Assembly (NCBI GenBank): GCA_030248295.1
Contig: JASANH010001518.1
Location: 124,001 to 188,000, forward strand
Origin: Mesodorylaimus sp. YZB2_4
Taxonomy: Eukaryota > Nematoda > Enoplea > Dorylaimida > Dorylaimidae
Reading direction: 5' to 3'
DNA: 64,000 nt
The translations under genes were made by a program, and so were the position numbers. Within the stretch, counting starts at the first letter, position 1, and each line of letters begins with the position of its first letter. Shown here piece by piece: positions 25,700-40,237 of the stretch. The notes beneath the pieces are model-generated. The model saw nothing but the letters and a program-made list of their open reading frames with translations. It was not told where the DNA came from and searched no databases.

Positions 25700-26960
25700 C
25701 CACCAGTTCGAAACAAAATGCGGAGAATAATCGAAGCGCACAAGGATGTGGTCAAGGCTCAAGTGGACGAATATTTGGAGCTGGGGTGGATAGTGCCATC
25801 AAGGTCCCCCTGGGCTACAAATGTGGTATTGGTAAAGAAGAAAGAAGGTACGTGGCGAGTCTGTTTGGACTATCGACCAGTCAACAAGGTGACGAAGTAG
25901 GACGCGTATCGTTTGCTCAATATCAACGAGATGTTGGACGCGATGCAAGGGTCGAGGATCTTCACGGTTTTGGACATGATGTGCGGCTACAATCAAGTGC
26001 CAATGGATCCGAAATCGCAGGAGAAGACAGCGTTCTACACACCATTCGGGTGTTACGAGTGGACGAGAGCAAGTTTTGGGCTGTGCAACATGCCCGCGGA
26101 ATATCAAAGGCTGGTCGATATGCTGTTGGCAGGGATCGAGTGGTTGTATGTGCTGGCATACATCGACGACATCGTCATCTACAGTAAGTCGGTTGATGAG
26201 CATGTGGGGCATTTGGAAGCGGTTTTTGGGCGATTGCGAGATGCGAATCTGAAGTTGAAACCGAAGAAGTGCGTGATCGGATGCGGGAGCTTGGAGTATC
26301 TCGGGCATCGAATCGATTCAACTGGTTGCCGACCATTGAGCGACAAGGTGGAAGAAATACGAAATTACCCCGTGCTCGAGTCATGCGAAGAAGTGCATTC
26401 GTTTCTCGGATTGGCTGGTTATTATCGGAAGTTCTTGGTCAATTATGCGGACAGAAGTAGGCGACTTCGTGAATTGACCAGGAAAGATGCGGTTTTCGAA
26501 TGGACGGCGGAGAGGCAGGAAGAATTCGAGTATTTGAGGCGGGCATTGACGGAAGATCCTGTGCTCAGGTACCCAAATTTCGAGTCGCCATTCGTATTGA
26601 GTACAGATGCATCAGGGTATGGAATTGGAGCGGTGTTGGAGCAATATGAACCTTCGGAGCCGAACAAGCGGTGGATGGTGCATTGCGTTTCAAGAGCCCT
26701 CAATCCAGCGGAGACGAGATACTGTACAACGGATAGGGAGTGCCTGGCAATATATTGGGGCATCCTGCAGTATCGACACTATTTGCTCGGAAGGAAATTC
26801 GAAGTGAAGACGGATCATCAGTGTCTACTGGCATGGCAACGCGATCAGGACATGCAGGGACGAAGAGGAAAGTGGTTGGCTCAGTTGCAAGAGTATGATT
26901 TCGATATTCATTATCAGCGGGGCAAGGACAATGTGGTGCCTGATTTGCTATCGCGTTGGC
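25700..26960 (+). mobile_element. Reverse transcriptase and RNase H domains of the retrotransposon
   Basis: Motifs in order: SPWATNVVLVKKKEGTWRVC, LDYRPVNK, FTVLDMMCGYNQ, YTPFGCYEWTRASFGLCNMP, and the catalytic YIDDIVIYS. Further on, LGHRIDSTGC and FLGLAGYYRKF mark the connection, and LSTDASGYGIGAVLEQ with TDRECLAIYWG marks RNase H. This is the standard Ty3/gypsy arrangement. Confidence 0.9.
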
Positions 26961-27829
26961 CTGGCATGCAAGCCGAAGGCGACCGAGGCGAGCGAGAAAT
27001 CAAGATCAAGCCCAAGGAAATCGAATGCGACGCATGTCAAGCCAAGACCAATCACAAGGATGAAACGATCGCGTGCGAAGGAGGCATTGGCGATGAGCAA
27101 TGTCAAGGGGATGATGGTCAGTTTTGGTTTCTGGACCCATACCTCAACGCCGTGGTAGCAGTAAGTGACTGTGGGGTTGTGTGTCTAGAAGAGGGGACTG
27201 AAAGTGACCATGTAGAAATGGAAGTTGAGACCAGAGGTATGGTCAGTTGGGGATTGTCATATGATCGGACTGTGTTGGGAGGCTTAGAGTTGTATGAAGG
27301 AAAAGAGTGGGATAGGAGTTCTCTTAGCCCCACCCCTGCCCTATCAACGAGTCTTAGAGTACCTTCAGAGTGGTCAAGGGACATCAATAGCGAGGCAGTC
27401 CAGAGAGAAATCGGAACGGATGTGTTGACGGGCCAGTCATACCCAAAGCAAGGGCTCGTTGACCAGATCGAAGCAAGGTTTGGAGCGATTCAAGGGTTAG
27501 AAGACGAAGCTGAAGAATCGGGGGACGAACAGGAATTGGTCAGTGATCAGATATCGGGCAATCAAGACCAATGGGACGAACAACAGGGAGTGGCGATTTT
27601 GGCATCGGATTTGTTCAGTATCATGCCAGAACCAATCACCTTGGCCAAGATGCAGTTACACGATCGGGAACTGCAAGAAATCGGTTTCGATTTGGGCAAT
27701 GCGAGAAATGGACGAGGTCAGTACTATTATCTGGATCAAGATGGCGTATTGAAGATCGATTGGGTGAAACCCAATGATGCGCTTGGGCGAGTGTACCGAC
27801 GGGTTGTTGCGCCAGCTGGGCTGCGGACA

Positions 27830-28480
27830 TTGATCTTTGATGTCGCGCACAAGCGTGGTGGACACCCTGGGTTTGGACGATTGTTGGAAAGTATTCGAAG
27901 GCACTATTTTTGGCCAACGATGCGGAAAGATTTGCAGCGGTGGATCGAGGCGTGTCAGGACTGTGCGATGCGAAAGCAAAAGCAAGGAGCGGGACAACCA
28001 CCGTTGGCACCTCTTCCGATTGCGGGTGCTTTTGAACGAGTGGCAATCGATATGGTTGGACCATTACCAACGACGGTCAAGGGCAACAAGTATGTATGCG
28101 TGTTGGTCGATTCAAGGACGAAACAAGTCGAACTGCATGCGTGTGCGGATATGAAAGCGGAAACGGTGGCTGAGTTTGTGGTGCAATGGATTGCGCGCTA
28201 TGGGGTCATGCGAACACTATTATCGGATCAAGGAACGAATTTCTGTGGTGCGGTGATGAAGTCAGTTTGCGAAGCGTTTGGGATCGACAAGAGGAGAACA
28301 TCGTCATATCATCCACAAACGAACGGGGCGTGCGAAGCCTACAACAAGCAGTTGGGCGACGAGCTGTACTTCTACACGCGGGAAATTCCAGACGAGTGGG
28401 ACAATTGGTTGCCAATTTTCGCAATGCATCATCGATTTGCAATTCATACGACAACGGGAGAGACGCCTTATTTGCTTATG
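27830..28480 (+). mobile_element. Integrase domain of the retrotransposon
   Basis: An HHCC zinc-binding module (HKRGGHPG ... CQDCAMRKQ) is followed by the catalytic core, with VAIDMVGPLP, LLSDQGTNF and SSYHPQTNGACEAYN motifs carrying the DDE residues. A GPY-type module (RWLGPYEVLDV) follows near 28760-28870. Confidence 0.9.
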
Positions 28481-29029
28481 TTTGGACGAGAGGGGTTAGA
28501 TCCGCTAACTGCCTTGTTCCTTGTTCAAAGGAGGCTCTCACGATGGTCAAGTGGTACCAGCAGGCGATGCAGATTATGTGCGAAAACTGAAGGAACGAAT
28601 GGCAAGAGTGGACGAAATGGTATATCAAAGGATAGCGGAACAACAGGAAAGGATGAAGGTGGCGTACGACAAGTTGGCCAAGGTAACGACAGCGTTCGGG
28701 AAGGGCGATTGGGGTGAGAAACCAGGCTACCAAACCTGGGGTGTGTAAAAAGCATCGTCCGAGGTGGCTGGGGCCTTACGAGGTACTCGATGTGCTCTCA
28801 CCGTACAATGTGGTGGTCAAGTTCGCTGGGCGAGTCGACAGCACACCATGGGTTGTCAGTGTGGCGAGATTGAGTCGATGGAAAAGGACGGCGCCAGAGG
28901 ACATCACGAAAGAAAAACGAAAATCGGGTTTGGACAATCAAGTGGCAATGGAAAATGGTCAGTCAAGGCTGGAACAGTCAGAGAAAGAAGTGTTTCGACC
29001 AGCTGCAGTGGATGTGAGTGGTCTTCTGC

Positions 29030-29240
29030 GGAAGCCGGATCCAGTTTGGGTCTGGGCTAAGCGGGCCAGAGGTCAGCCATACTGGCCAGGACGAGTTATT
29101 ATGGGCAAAGAAATCAACGAATCGGAAGTGCCAGGTTATCGATGGGTTCGATTTTTTGGAGAAGACTTTGTGAATGTTGGAGCAATTCGGATTCCATTGG
29201 GAGCGCTGGTACCATATTTGGAAGGAAAGGATGAATATCA
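29030..29240 (+). mobile_element. PWWP-like domain at the end of the retrotransposon's coding part
   Basis: The translated stretch reads VWVWAKRARGQPYWPGRVI and later RWVRFFGEDFVNVGAI. The pattern (W-A-K, then YWPG in place of PWWP, then V-x-F-F-G-x-x-x in the second half) is that of PWWP domains, which in host proteins read H3K36-methylated nucleosomes and DNA. Many Ty3/gypsy elements have a chromodomain in this position instead. A targeting role is inference from that analogy. Confidence 0.7.
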
Positions 29241-29329
29241 CCTAGGAGAAGATCAGCGATTGAAGCGGGCAATGTATGAGATCGAGTCCGCAATGGGTCT
29301 GCCAATCGCAAGCGATTGAAAAGAAGAGG

Positions 29330-30190
29330 GGGGGGGGGAAGAAAATCGGTCAAAAGATTTTCGACTCCAATGACCCTACTACCAATTTTCGTTATTAGTA
29401 ATTGTGGGTGCGTAAGTGTTGCGTTTGTACAGTATTCCATGAGTTAGGTTGGGAATGGGGTTTGAGTTTCATAGGATATGGGCGTCTAAAAATGGGTTAT
29501 GATCCTGGGGTATTGAGGTAGGCATGTTACATTGTATCAGGATAGAACTTGGGTTTTTATGGTAATGGGCAGATGGGTTCACCTACGAGTAGGTTGGGCG
29601 CTTGGTACATTTTCAGTTTTTTTTTTGGTAGGAAATAATTTGGGAGTTGGGATTCAAACTATGACCTTTTGCGGGGAAAATGGGGATTATATAATGGTTA
29701 GATGTGTCATAAGGGTGGAATGCCATTCTCAATTTGGTTTTTTTAGTGGGAATTTTGGTATAGGCTGGTTGCCTTGTATAGGCCAATGCGCGTGTGAGAC
29801 AGTTTTTGGTTTTTTGAGGGATTTTGTTTTTGGGGTGAATGTGGGACTTGTATGAGCCATGCACTTATGTGGGTATATCACATGTATTGGGGGGAAGGCT
29901 GCATTTGACGAAGTGGGTGCACAGGCACTACGGATATAAGGGTGTAACTATATGGAATGGGATATGGTAGGATGATGGAATGTGTGGTATTTTTATCAGT
30001 GTACTAGGGCAAGTCAGTGGCGGTGGCACCAGGAGGAAGGTCAAGGGGTGAAGAAACGTCACATCGGGGCAACGAGGTCAATAAGAAGGTCAGTCGAGGT
30101 CAATGGAAGAAACGACGAGGTCATACGAAAGGCAGGACCAATGGGGTGGACGATGGCCAAAGACGAGAAGCTTGGGGTCAAGCTTCCCCA
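29330..30190 (+). other. Non-coding 3' part of the retrotransposon
   Basis: About 0.86 kb between the last coding block and the 3' LTR. It starts with a G-run, is otherwise G- and T-rich on this strand, and has no domain-bearing frame. Confidence 0.6.
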
Positions 30191-30203
30191 ACGGGGGGGA
30201 GTA
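30191..30203 (+). other. Probable polypurine tract
   Basis: A G-run followed by AGTA sits directly against the first base of the 3' LTR, where plus-strand priming occurs in this family. Confidence 0.6.
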
Positions 30204-31417
30204 TGTTGCGAATGTGCCATTCTGGTACAGTAAGCTAGTCTTCCCGCCCATGGACGATTCGAATTTGGCGCAAACAAACGGATTAGCGGCGGCCTGGACG
30301 ATCAAAACAAGGTCGTAAATATAGAACAGTGGACAATGGTCGGCGGACATCAGGTGGACAACACTTGGGTCGAGTGGCGGATACGGGGCCGGGGTCGGCG
30401 TGAACGGCACGAGCGGTGCCTATGCCGAGTGTGGTGAGCCTGGACGGAGCACGTGCTGCCGTCGGGACATACTCGCCGCCTCAGCATTGGGCCTCGCCGC
30501 GACCTCGAGCCCAGCGGGTGGCGTTCACGTGCGCCAGACGTTGACCAGCGACCACCTCGGAGGAGATCGAGACCAGCGGACAGGGGGCGCTCGAGGACGA
30601 ACCAGATGGCGCTCGTTACCGTTGAAGACCCCGAAGGATGTGACATGATTGGAGGATTGAGGATGATGATGACCCGCCTTTTGGTGCACTGTGCCTGATT
30701 TTGTACAGCTTGGTCAGTTACAGTTAAAGAAAAGGTTAAGGAAAGATTCAGTTGTTTTCGAGTTTGCGTTGTGTTTTGGTGAGGAAGACCAGGCGTACTG
30801 TGCTACGGACGACGACTTCCGGCGACGTAGTGCGACCGACGATTTCCGTCGGGAGGAAGATCAGTGCTGCCGACGATTTCCGTGCGGGCGATCTGATCGG
30901 CGTGGCTCGTTCGACGACTTCCGGCGAACGGACACGTTGTGTTTTTGGTGAGGAGCGACAGGTGTACTGTGCCGCGGACGACGACTTCCGGCGACGTGGT
31001 GCGACCGACGATTTCCGTCGGGAGGAAGATCGGTGCTGCCGACGATTTCCGTGCGGGCGATCTGATCGGCGTGGCTCGTTCGACGATTTCCGGCGAACGA
31101 CCACGTTCTGGTGTTCAGGTGTGGCGGTGTTGGGCGACGAGGAGCAGCGGAGAGTTGGTGTTGGAGTGCAGGTAAGAGGGGTCAGTGAGGTTGGTGAGGG
31201 CTTTCTTTAGGCATAGCCCCTTACCGTTGGAGCGCTGAGGGCACGTCTCTGGTCCACGGGTACCATCGAGAGGAAGGAGCGTGCGCAGACGAGGGGATTT
31301 AGGGTTTCTTAGGTTACCCAATAAATCTAAGTGGTGGCATCGTACTAGGTTTGGGATAGGCAAGGTTAGGTTACGGATATGCGCATAGCCGGCGTATAGT
31401 TATAACATAACATAACA
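30204..31417 (+). repeat. 3' LTR (about 1.2 kb)
   Basis: It matches the 5' LTR from the first TGTTGCGAATG to the ATAACA end. Most of the visible differences cluster near the start of the second 169-base unit (about 30950-30980), which suggests a local patch rather than uniform ageing. Confidence 0.9.
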
Positions 31418-31421
31418 GTAC
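31418..31421. repeat. Target site duplication (right), GTAC
   Basis: This is the partner of the GTAC at 22440-22443. It directly follows the terminal CA of the 3' LTR. Confidence 0.7.
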
Positions 31422-34334
<2,913 letters not shown>

Positions 34335-35737
34335 AACCACGAATCTGACATATCGGATCAGACCACGTTTGCCTTGAGGCTGCACTTTTTTGAGGTTTCT
34401 CGATTTTTTCTTGCTGGATAAGAAATATGTAGAATGCACACTAGGATTTTGGATAGAAAACTTTTGGTATTTGAAAGCAATTAATAAGAGATGGTTTGTA
34501 AAAAGTGGAAGGCGGGGATGAAACATTCACCCTATCACAAAGATTATCACGCCTAGACATCGAAAGGCTGAACACTACCAGAGGTTACAGTAAACGCTGA
34601 AAATTAGAACCTAGCCCACACGAGTAGTAGGTACTGTATTCTGGACCCAAGAGGAAGAGGGCAGTCTGGTGAGAATTCTGGGAAGAAGGATGCGTAAGCA
34701 AAAGCGCCTTACGGATTTAAAGCAGATCCTCGACCAAATTAGCATTTTAATCCAACTCTTGCAATATTTCTGATTTTTGTGTGGAGTGAGTGGTCACGAA
34801 CCGCGATCCACTGGCAGGCTGACCCCACCCCCCCTCCGTGTACCGTTCAGCTTTCTTACCATACGTCTCTCAACTGTATTTCAATAAATTGCATTCAAAA
34901 CGAATGATGGCATCGGGTAAAAACCATTCAAGCCAAGCGAATTCTTCTTGCAGTGCAGTGCCAATTGGAATGGGGAACCTCTTCGATGTCGACTCGATTG
35001 GATCAAAGTTACAAAAGGTCAAGCCGCAGGCCAACCGTGACCAAGACAGCCATCGACTCATCTACAGTAGATGGAGACTAACGATATGCAATAATGATGC
35101 GAAAACTGATATCGACAGGTTCTTCATAAAAATGATAGGCAGCTATGGAGGCACTTGTATACCTCTAGCATGACCCTCCCTTTGTACCATAACTCACATG
35201 GAAGAGCTTGATCGAAGCCACTTAGCGTTGTAATTGGATTCCAAACTAATGTTTTCCCCCCCGCAATAATTGGTTTACACAGAAATGAAACCTGTAGCAG
35301 TCTAGAAAGTTGCGTGCGAATAAGTAAGTATAGTGTCAATTGGAACAGGGTCAATCTTCCTCCAAGCGGGTCGTCTATTCCTCGAGTACCAGTGGTTAAT
35401 GCATAATAGACGAGACCCTTAGCCTTTCGCCCGACCAGACTAGAACCTGTAGCAGGTGCGCAAACAGCGCTTGCTGTCGCTGCCTCGTATACCTGGCTTA
35501 GCGCATTGCTTATTCCCGTTCGGAGCTGTACTTTACTCCACTCCAAGTGATCAGCATTCCTACAAGAGACCTCTATATGCGCGAGATATTTATTTTTGTG
35601 ACCTTGACAGAGTAAATGCGGTTTGGCACCGAGCCGATTATCTGACGACTAAAATGTTGGCACTTGCTCATACACGTGCGAGACGTCAGAGTGCAAAGAG
35701 GAGCACTCATAATCGGTTCCTGACTTTAACGAGAAGC
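34335..35737. other. Intergenic: actin 3' flank and GluCl copy 2 upstream region
   Basis: About 1.4 kb with no supported exon. The frame at 35456-35788 runs into the first channel exon, but only its end (from 35738) is taken as coding. No other element was recognised. Confidence 0.45.
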
Positions 35738-37771
35738 ATGCGAAGCTTACTGCAAATGATTTCTGTGCTGTCGAATATGCAAGTGTGAGTGAAATGAGCA
35801 ATGTTTTGTAATTTTGACTTTTTTACTAGGACGCTGCCTTCTTCCAGGAACGAATCAACCACGGCAGCACCCGCCACACTTGTTCCAGTTCCGTGGAATA
35901 TATCAGAGAGCTATATCATCAGGAATTTACTAAGCACCTACGACTGGAGGACCAGACCGAATGGACGAAATGCGAGCATGAGTGGGTGACAGTGACAGAA
36001 CATTGGTGCAGAAAGAGTATCCGCTGTGCTTTCAGGGCATGGCGGTCCAGTTCTGGTCAATGTAAATATCCTGCTGAGGACAATCAGCAAAATTGATGAC
36101 GTTAACATGGTAAGATAGGACTTCCAGTAAAGAGTATAAAGCAAAGTTTTACTGTATCGCGAACGTGTGTGAGAGTATATGTATTTTCAATGGAGTCTTT
36201 GGGGCAAAATGGCAGAGAGTAAAGCTGGAAGTATAGTTCGATGCGATGCGTCAAATAAGCTTGCGATGCGACGTTTTAGGCACCTCTTTACATTATCAGT
36301 TGACACAAAAGTGTCGCATCGAACTATACTTTGGGCTTAATGGATATCTGTAGTCCCAATTTTCATTCAGGAATACAGCTCTCAGTTCACGTTTCGTGAA
36401 AGTTGGAACGACGAAAGACTAGCTTACAAAAACACATTTCTCTGGGAAGACCCAAATTTGATCCCCGAATTCGTGCTGCTGACCCCGGAAGATCAAAGCC
36501 AACAAATCTGGATGCCTGACACATTTTTCCAAAACGAGAAAAGTGCGCAACGTCATCTCGTCGATAAACCTAACATTATGATCCGAATCTACGCCAACGG
36601 AGATGTCCTGTACAGCATTCGCTTATCACTGGTATTCTCATGTCCTATGAATTTAGAGATGTATCCTTTAGACAAGCAAGCATGCTTGATTGACCTAGCT
36701 AGCTGTAAGTGCATTGGGCGCCCTTGCCCCTTGGTATCTCATTACATGTCGATGGCGTTTCAGACTCGTACACTACAAAGGACATACTGTACGAGTGGCA
36801 AAACGGCACCCCCATCCAGTTAAAAGAGACTGTCAGGAGCAGTCTGCCTAGCTTTGATCTAGTGTCGACCGAGACCAAGTACTGCACCAGTAGCACTGCA
36901 ACTGGTAGGGAGCGGTCTCGCTCTAGGACATTTGATTGAGGATAGTTTTTCAGGAGAATACAGCTGCCTTCGAGTTGAGCTGCATTTCCAGCGGATGCTC
37001 AGTTACTATTTATTGCAGTTCTACCTTCCAAGTTTTATGTTGGTCATTGTTTCGTGGATGTCATTTTGGGTGGACAAATCATCCGTGCCTGCCCGAGTAG
37101 CCTTAGGAGTGACGACCCTTCTGACAATTACCACACAAGTCCGTCCCTTTCTTACACTTGACCACCGTTTATACCCACCGCGCGTGAGCTCATTCCTTTA
37201 CAGGCATCAGGCATCAGCCAAAAGCTACCACCTGTTTCCTACGTGAAAGCAATTGATGTCTGGATTGGAGTGTGCTTGGCATTTGTGTTCGGCGCCCTGC
37301 TTGAATACGCTTTGGTCAACTATGCGGCTAATGAAAATGACCAGAATACGTGGATAGAAGAGACAAAAAACGAGAACCCCTCCACCGCGTGCTGCCTTCT
37401 ACAGTCTGGTGGCACGCAAACAGAACTTGTCATCAATGAGTTCGGCGGACTGCAGGTAAGGGGATCAATCAGCACAAATTCGACTACTGGCAGGCTCTTT
37501 TCAGGTCACATCCCTTAATCAGTACCAGCACGAGGGCCACAACGACCCACTTCTACCTGTCTCCATATTTTGCATTCCAACGGCCACAACGGAGAACCGC
37601 AGTCGAAAACGTTGCCGCGCAATATGGTCCATCCTCGACCGCGCCAAAAATTACTTCTCGACACTGTACCACATGAGTGACAGACCAAAGAAAATTGATC
37701 TTGCAGCGCGATTCCTTTTCCCGCTCACATTCTTCCTGTTCAACTTTGCATATTGGGGCGTATATCTTTAG
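35738..37771 (+). CDS. GluCl: Glutamate-gated chloride channel, copy 2 (8 exons, 483 aa)
   Basis: Exons: 35738-35784, 35830-35981, 36036-36109, 36371-36704, 36764-36904, 36954-37138, 37204-37455, 37505-37771. All phases match and total 1,452 bases. Key features: [11 protein letters not shown], Cys-loop starting [15 protein letters not shown], the second pair KYC and [20 protein letters not shown] in M2 (anion-selective), [20 protein letters not shown] in M3, and M4 [18 protein letters not shown] near the C-terminus. The M3-M4 loop is basic and Cys-containing. The signal peptide with the chosen ATG ([14 protein letters not shown]) is weak, so a start in an upstream exon is possible. Introns 2-6 fall at the same residues and phases as in copy 1, showing a gene duplication. 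The two copies may form one heteromeric channel; that is inference. Confidence 0.88.
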
Positions 37772-37888
37772 CTTGAGCCGCCATGGTGTCATTACCCCCG
37801 GCCAGGGATTATACTATAAGTGGCGCTGCTGGTCATAGCTAATATGTGAGCCTCTTCAAAGCGAGACGGTATAAAAGGCTGTAGGCAC

Positions 37889-37894
37889 AATAAA
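37889..37894 (+). promoter_or_regulatory. Putative polyadenylation signal AATAAA for GluCl copy 2
   Basis: A canonical hexamer 118 bases after the channel's stop codon, same strand. Confidence 0.55.
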
Positions 37895-37921
37895 TGCCCT
37901 AGAAATAACCGTACGCACGCA

Positions 37922-37968
37922 CCTGAGGTAGCACCTGAGGTGCGTGAGGCCTGAGGACGTACCTGAGG
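37922..37968. repeat. Short CCTGAGG repeat cluster
   Basis: The word CCTGAGG occurs four times within about 47 bases, separated by 5-8 other bases. It is a degenerate minisatellite; I cannot assign a function. Confidence 0.6.
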
Positions 37969-38341
37969 ATGTGGAAGTTATCAACGATGTAATATGTACA
38001 GTTTGAGGAAAACAACACCAATAAGAGTTCTCATGCACACGAACACTGCATTTAATCTTGTTCGTGGAACTCTCCATCATGAAGCCGTAAGGTATGCCCA
38101 CACGTACAGAATTCAAGGCACTGATTACCTAGCAGAAGGCGCCTTCACAAACGGATCTCCGATAGAGCAACAATTTTTCAACGTAAAAATGGTCGAGCGC
38201 ATCCGTTTGCACAGTTGGAAAGGAAATGGGAGCATAAGCCGTCCGCAGCTTTCAAACATTACTTCGGGTTTCTCGACGATCCGAAGGACTGCAAGCTGCG
38301 AGTGATCCGTTTAGTTCGACTGGGTGAAAGCGGTCTGTATC

Positions 38342-38779
38342 ATGACCAATATCCGATGGACTCTATTGCTTCTGGCCTTGACCTTCCAGTTTAGTTATGT
38401 AAGTGTTGGGGGAAGTTGATAAGTCACGAAATTAGCGTACCTTTAATTACAGGCCCAATATGTATTGAAAGACGAACCTGGTTTCGAGGACGACGACGAA
38501 CCGCCGAGGCAGCCTGCCAAGGTTACTAAAGTTGGACAAACCACAACTAACCCAACGAAAACTAAAGGACCAACCACAACGACTAAAAATGCGACCATGG
38601 TCGTAGTTCCTAATCTTGAAGACAATGGTAGCATCCAGACTATTTTGATAAACAGCGAGGGGAATGGTACGGCAGGCAAGAATGAAACTAACACATCGTC
38701 TTCCAGTAAATCGCATTGCGTGGGAATCTTAGCCCTGGTAACTTGTCTTACAGCCTTGGCTAATGTTATTTTTGGATAG
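38342..38779 (+). CDS. Small secreted or GPI-anchored Thr-rich protein (127 aa)
   Basis: Two exons, 38342-38398 and 38453-38779, joined in phase 0 across a 54-base intron. The N-terminus MTNIRWTLLLLALTFQFSYA is a clear signal peptide. Then come an acidic stretch (EDDDEPP), a Thr/Lys/Asn-rich middle with several N-x-T sites, and a hydrophobic C-terminal end (CVGILALVTCLTALANVIFG). The last segment ends at the stop with no charged tail, as in GPI-anchor signals. The SSSSK just before it offers small residues for attachment. I do not recognise a family. A small mucin-like coat protein is the likeliest reading. Confidence 0.6.
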
Positions 38780-40237
38780 CGCCATCCAACTCTCGATCCG
38801 ACCATTTTGTTAATCATGATAGTTTTCTGGCTTAGCGTTTCTAACACAGAATGTGGTTGTTAATATTCGTAATTTTGTTTCCCCCGTATCGAGTAACAAA
38901 TGACCGTCTCTTTTGAGGGACGGATTATAAAAAAATGCGCCAACGGTTTTTGAAATTCTTGTCATATAGCTGCTCATATACATACTGTACTCTGAGCGAT
39001 AACCTTGGTGATAAGATCACATAGAATTTGGATTTACATTTGATTAATTCAAAGGAGACATGTAAAAGCTCTTTTACTGACGGGACTCGGCATAAATATG
39101 GCATCAGTCTGACCAGAGGACGGCGCCCCCGTAAAACAACCTAGAGTACCCCAATTTGCAAAAAAACCCTATTTATCACATCGAATTTTTTCCCTGTCGT
39201 GATCCTTTGATAACCAGTAACCAGTGAGCTCAGAGAGGTGGCAGTAAACAACCACTACACTTCTTACAGATCTACTCCTTTTGTCTTTGTAACAGGATTT
39301 ATGTATACATAGCAAGTGACTGTGTGGCTGTCTCAGGTATTTGCTTTCTGAACTCCCCGACTCGGCTCTTTTGCTTTTGCCGGTGTAGAGCTATAGTGAT
39401 CATAAGAATGGTTTGCTCTTAATACTTCAAGCAGCATTTATCCCGAAAAAGTGCTTGAACATTGGTTATACAATATACACAGTACGGCAGTCAAATCTGA
39501 CAGACATTTCTTTACTTTGTAGTCAAATATTTGATACAACTGGATGTGAATAAGGTGGTTCTAACAATAAGCCTCAGCCATTCTTATCGGCTCTACTATG
39601 TGCATAACTCTATTATGGTTGAAAATCTGGTTCCCGCATTTTTGCCTTCTGCTACCTTTTCAGGCAAATAGGTGTTCCCTGTAAAAATGATTTTCAGTAC
39701 AAGATTTGAAATTTATTGGCACCGCAAGCCAACGCAAAGCCTTGCGCTTCCGATCCATCTTGAAGCTCAGACATCTCCGATCGAACTAAATTACAGTACT
39801 GTGATTTATTACTTCTGGGAGGGAGAACCTTCCAGCCTAACTTTGTTACACCGTCTGGCGACATGTGGCTAACGTTTTCTACTGAAACGTGTTCAAACTG
39901 CTTGGCTAGACTCCATTAGCGACATGAGTTTACATTTCTGCTTCCATTGAAGCCACGTTTTCTCTTATTTGAACACTTTAGCTAGTTGCACACGTCTCAT
40001 CATATTTTTGTCTAATTATGTGCCACCAGCCGAACGTGGACTCAGTTTCAGATAGTCACGAAATAACATTGTAACTTTAGCTGGACGCACGTCTTCTTAC
40101 TTGATTTCCTCCAGGACCTCCCAGGGCAGCCTGGCTGACGTGGGCGCGTACGGATATTTGCCACCAGGAAATGGTGGCTGAGAAGGGCCTTCATTTGCGT
40201 GTTGTAATACGACAAGAGCGTCTCGCCGAAAGCTAAG
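38780..40237. other. Intergenic region, nothing recognised
   Basis: About 1.46 kb of AT-leaning sequence. Short frames such as 39672-39872 have no domain. The right end is presumably the leader and promoter of the receptor gene starting at 40238. Confidence 0.45.

Larger units (their letters stand above)
22444..31417 (+). mobile_element. Ty3/gypsy-type LTR retrotransposon (fossil, looks young)
   Basis: An element of about 9.0 kb bounded by near-identical direct LTRs and a 4-base target duplication. Between the LTRs, in order: a gag-position region, aspartic protease, reverse transcriptase, RNase H, integrase, and a PWWP-like domain, followed by about 0.9 kb of non-coding sequence and a purine tract. 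The protease-RT-RNase H-integrase order identifies Ty3/gypsy rather than Copia or BEL. LTR identity looks above 99% by eye, so the insertion is recent. The coding part appears to carry about two or three breaks. It lies between chloride channel copy 1 and actin and does not interrupt either. No envelope-like gene was seen. Confidence 0.9.
37772..38341. other. Intergenic, GluCl copy 2 to small Thr-rich gene
   Basis: Contains an AATAAA at 37889 and a patch of repeated CCTGAGG words at about 37922-37968. The open frame at 37994-38305 lacks any recognisable domain and is not called. Confidence 0.45.

Noticed and set aside
37994-38305. 103-codon frame between GluCl copy 2 and the small Thr-rich gene
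   Set aside because: No recognisable domain and no fitting splice partner.
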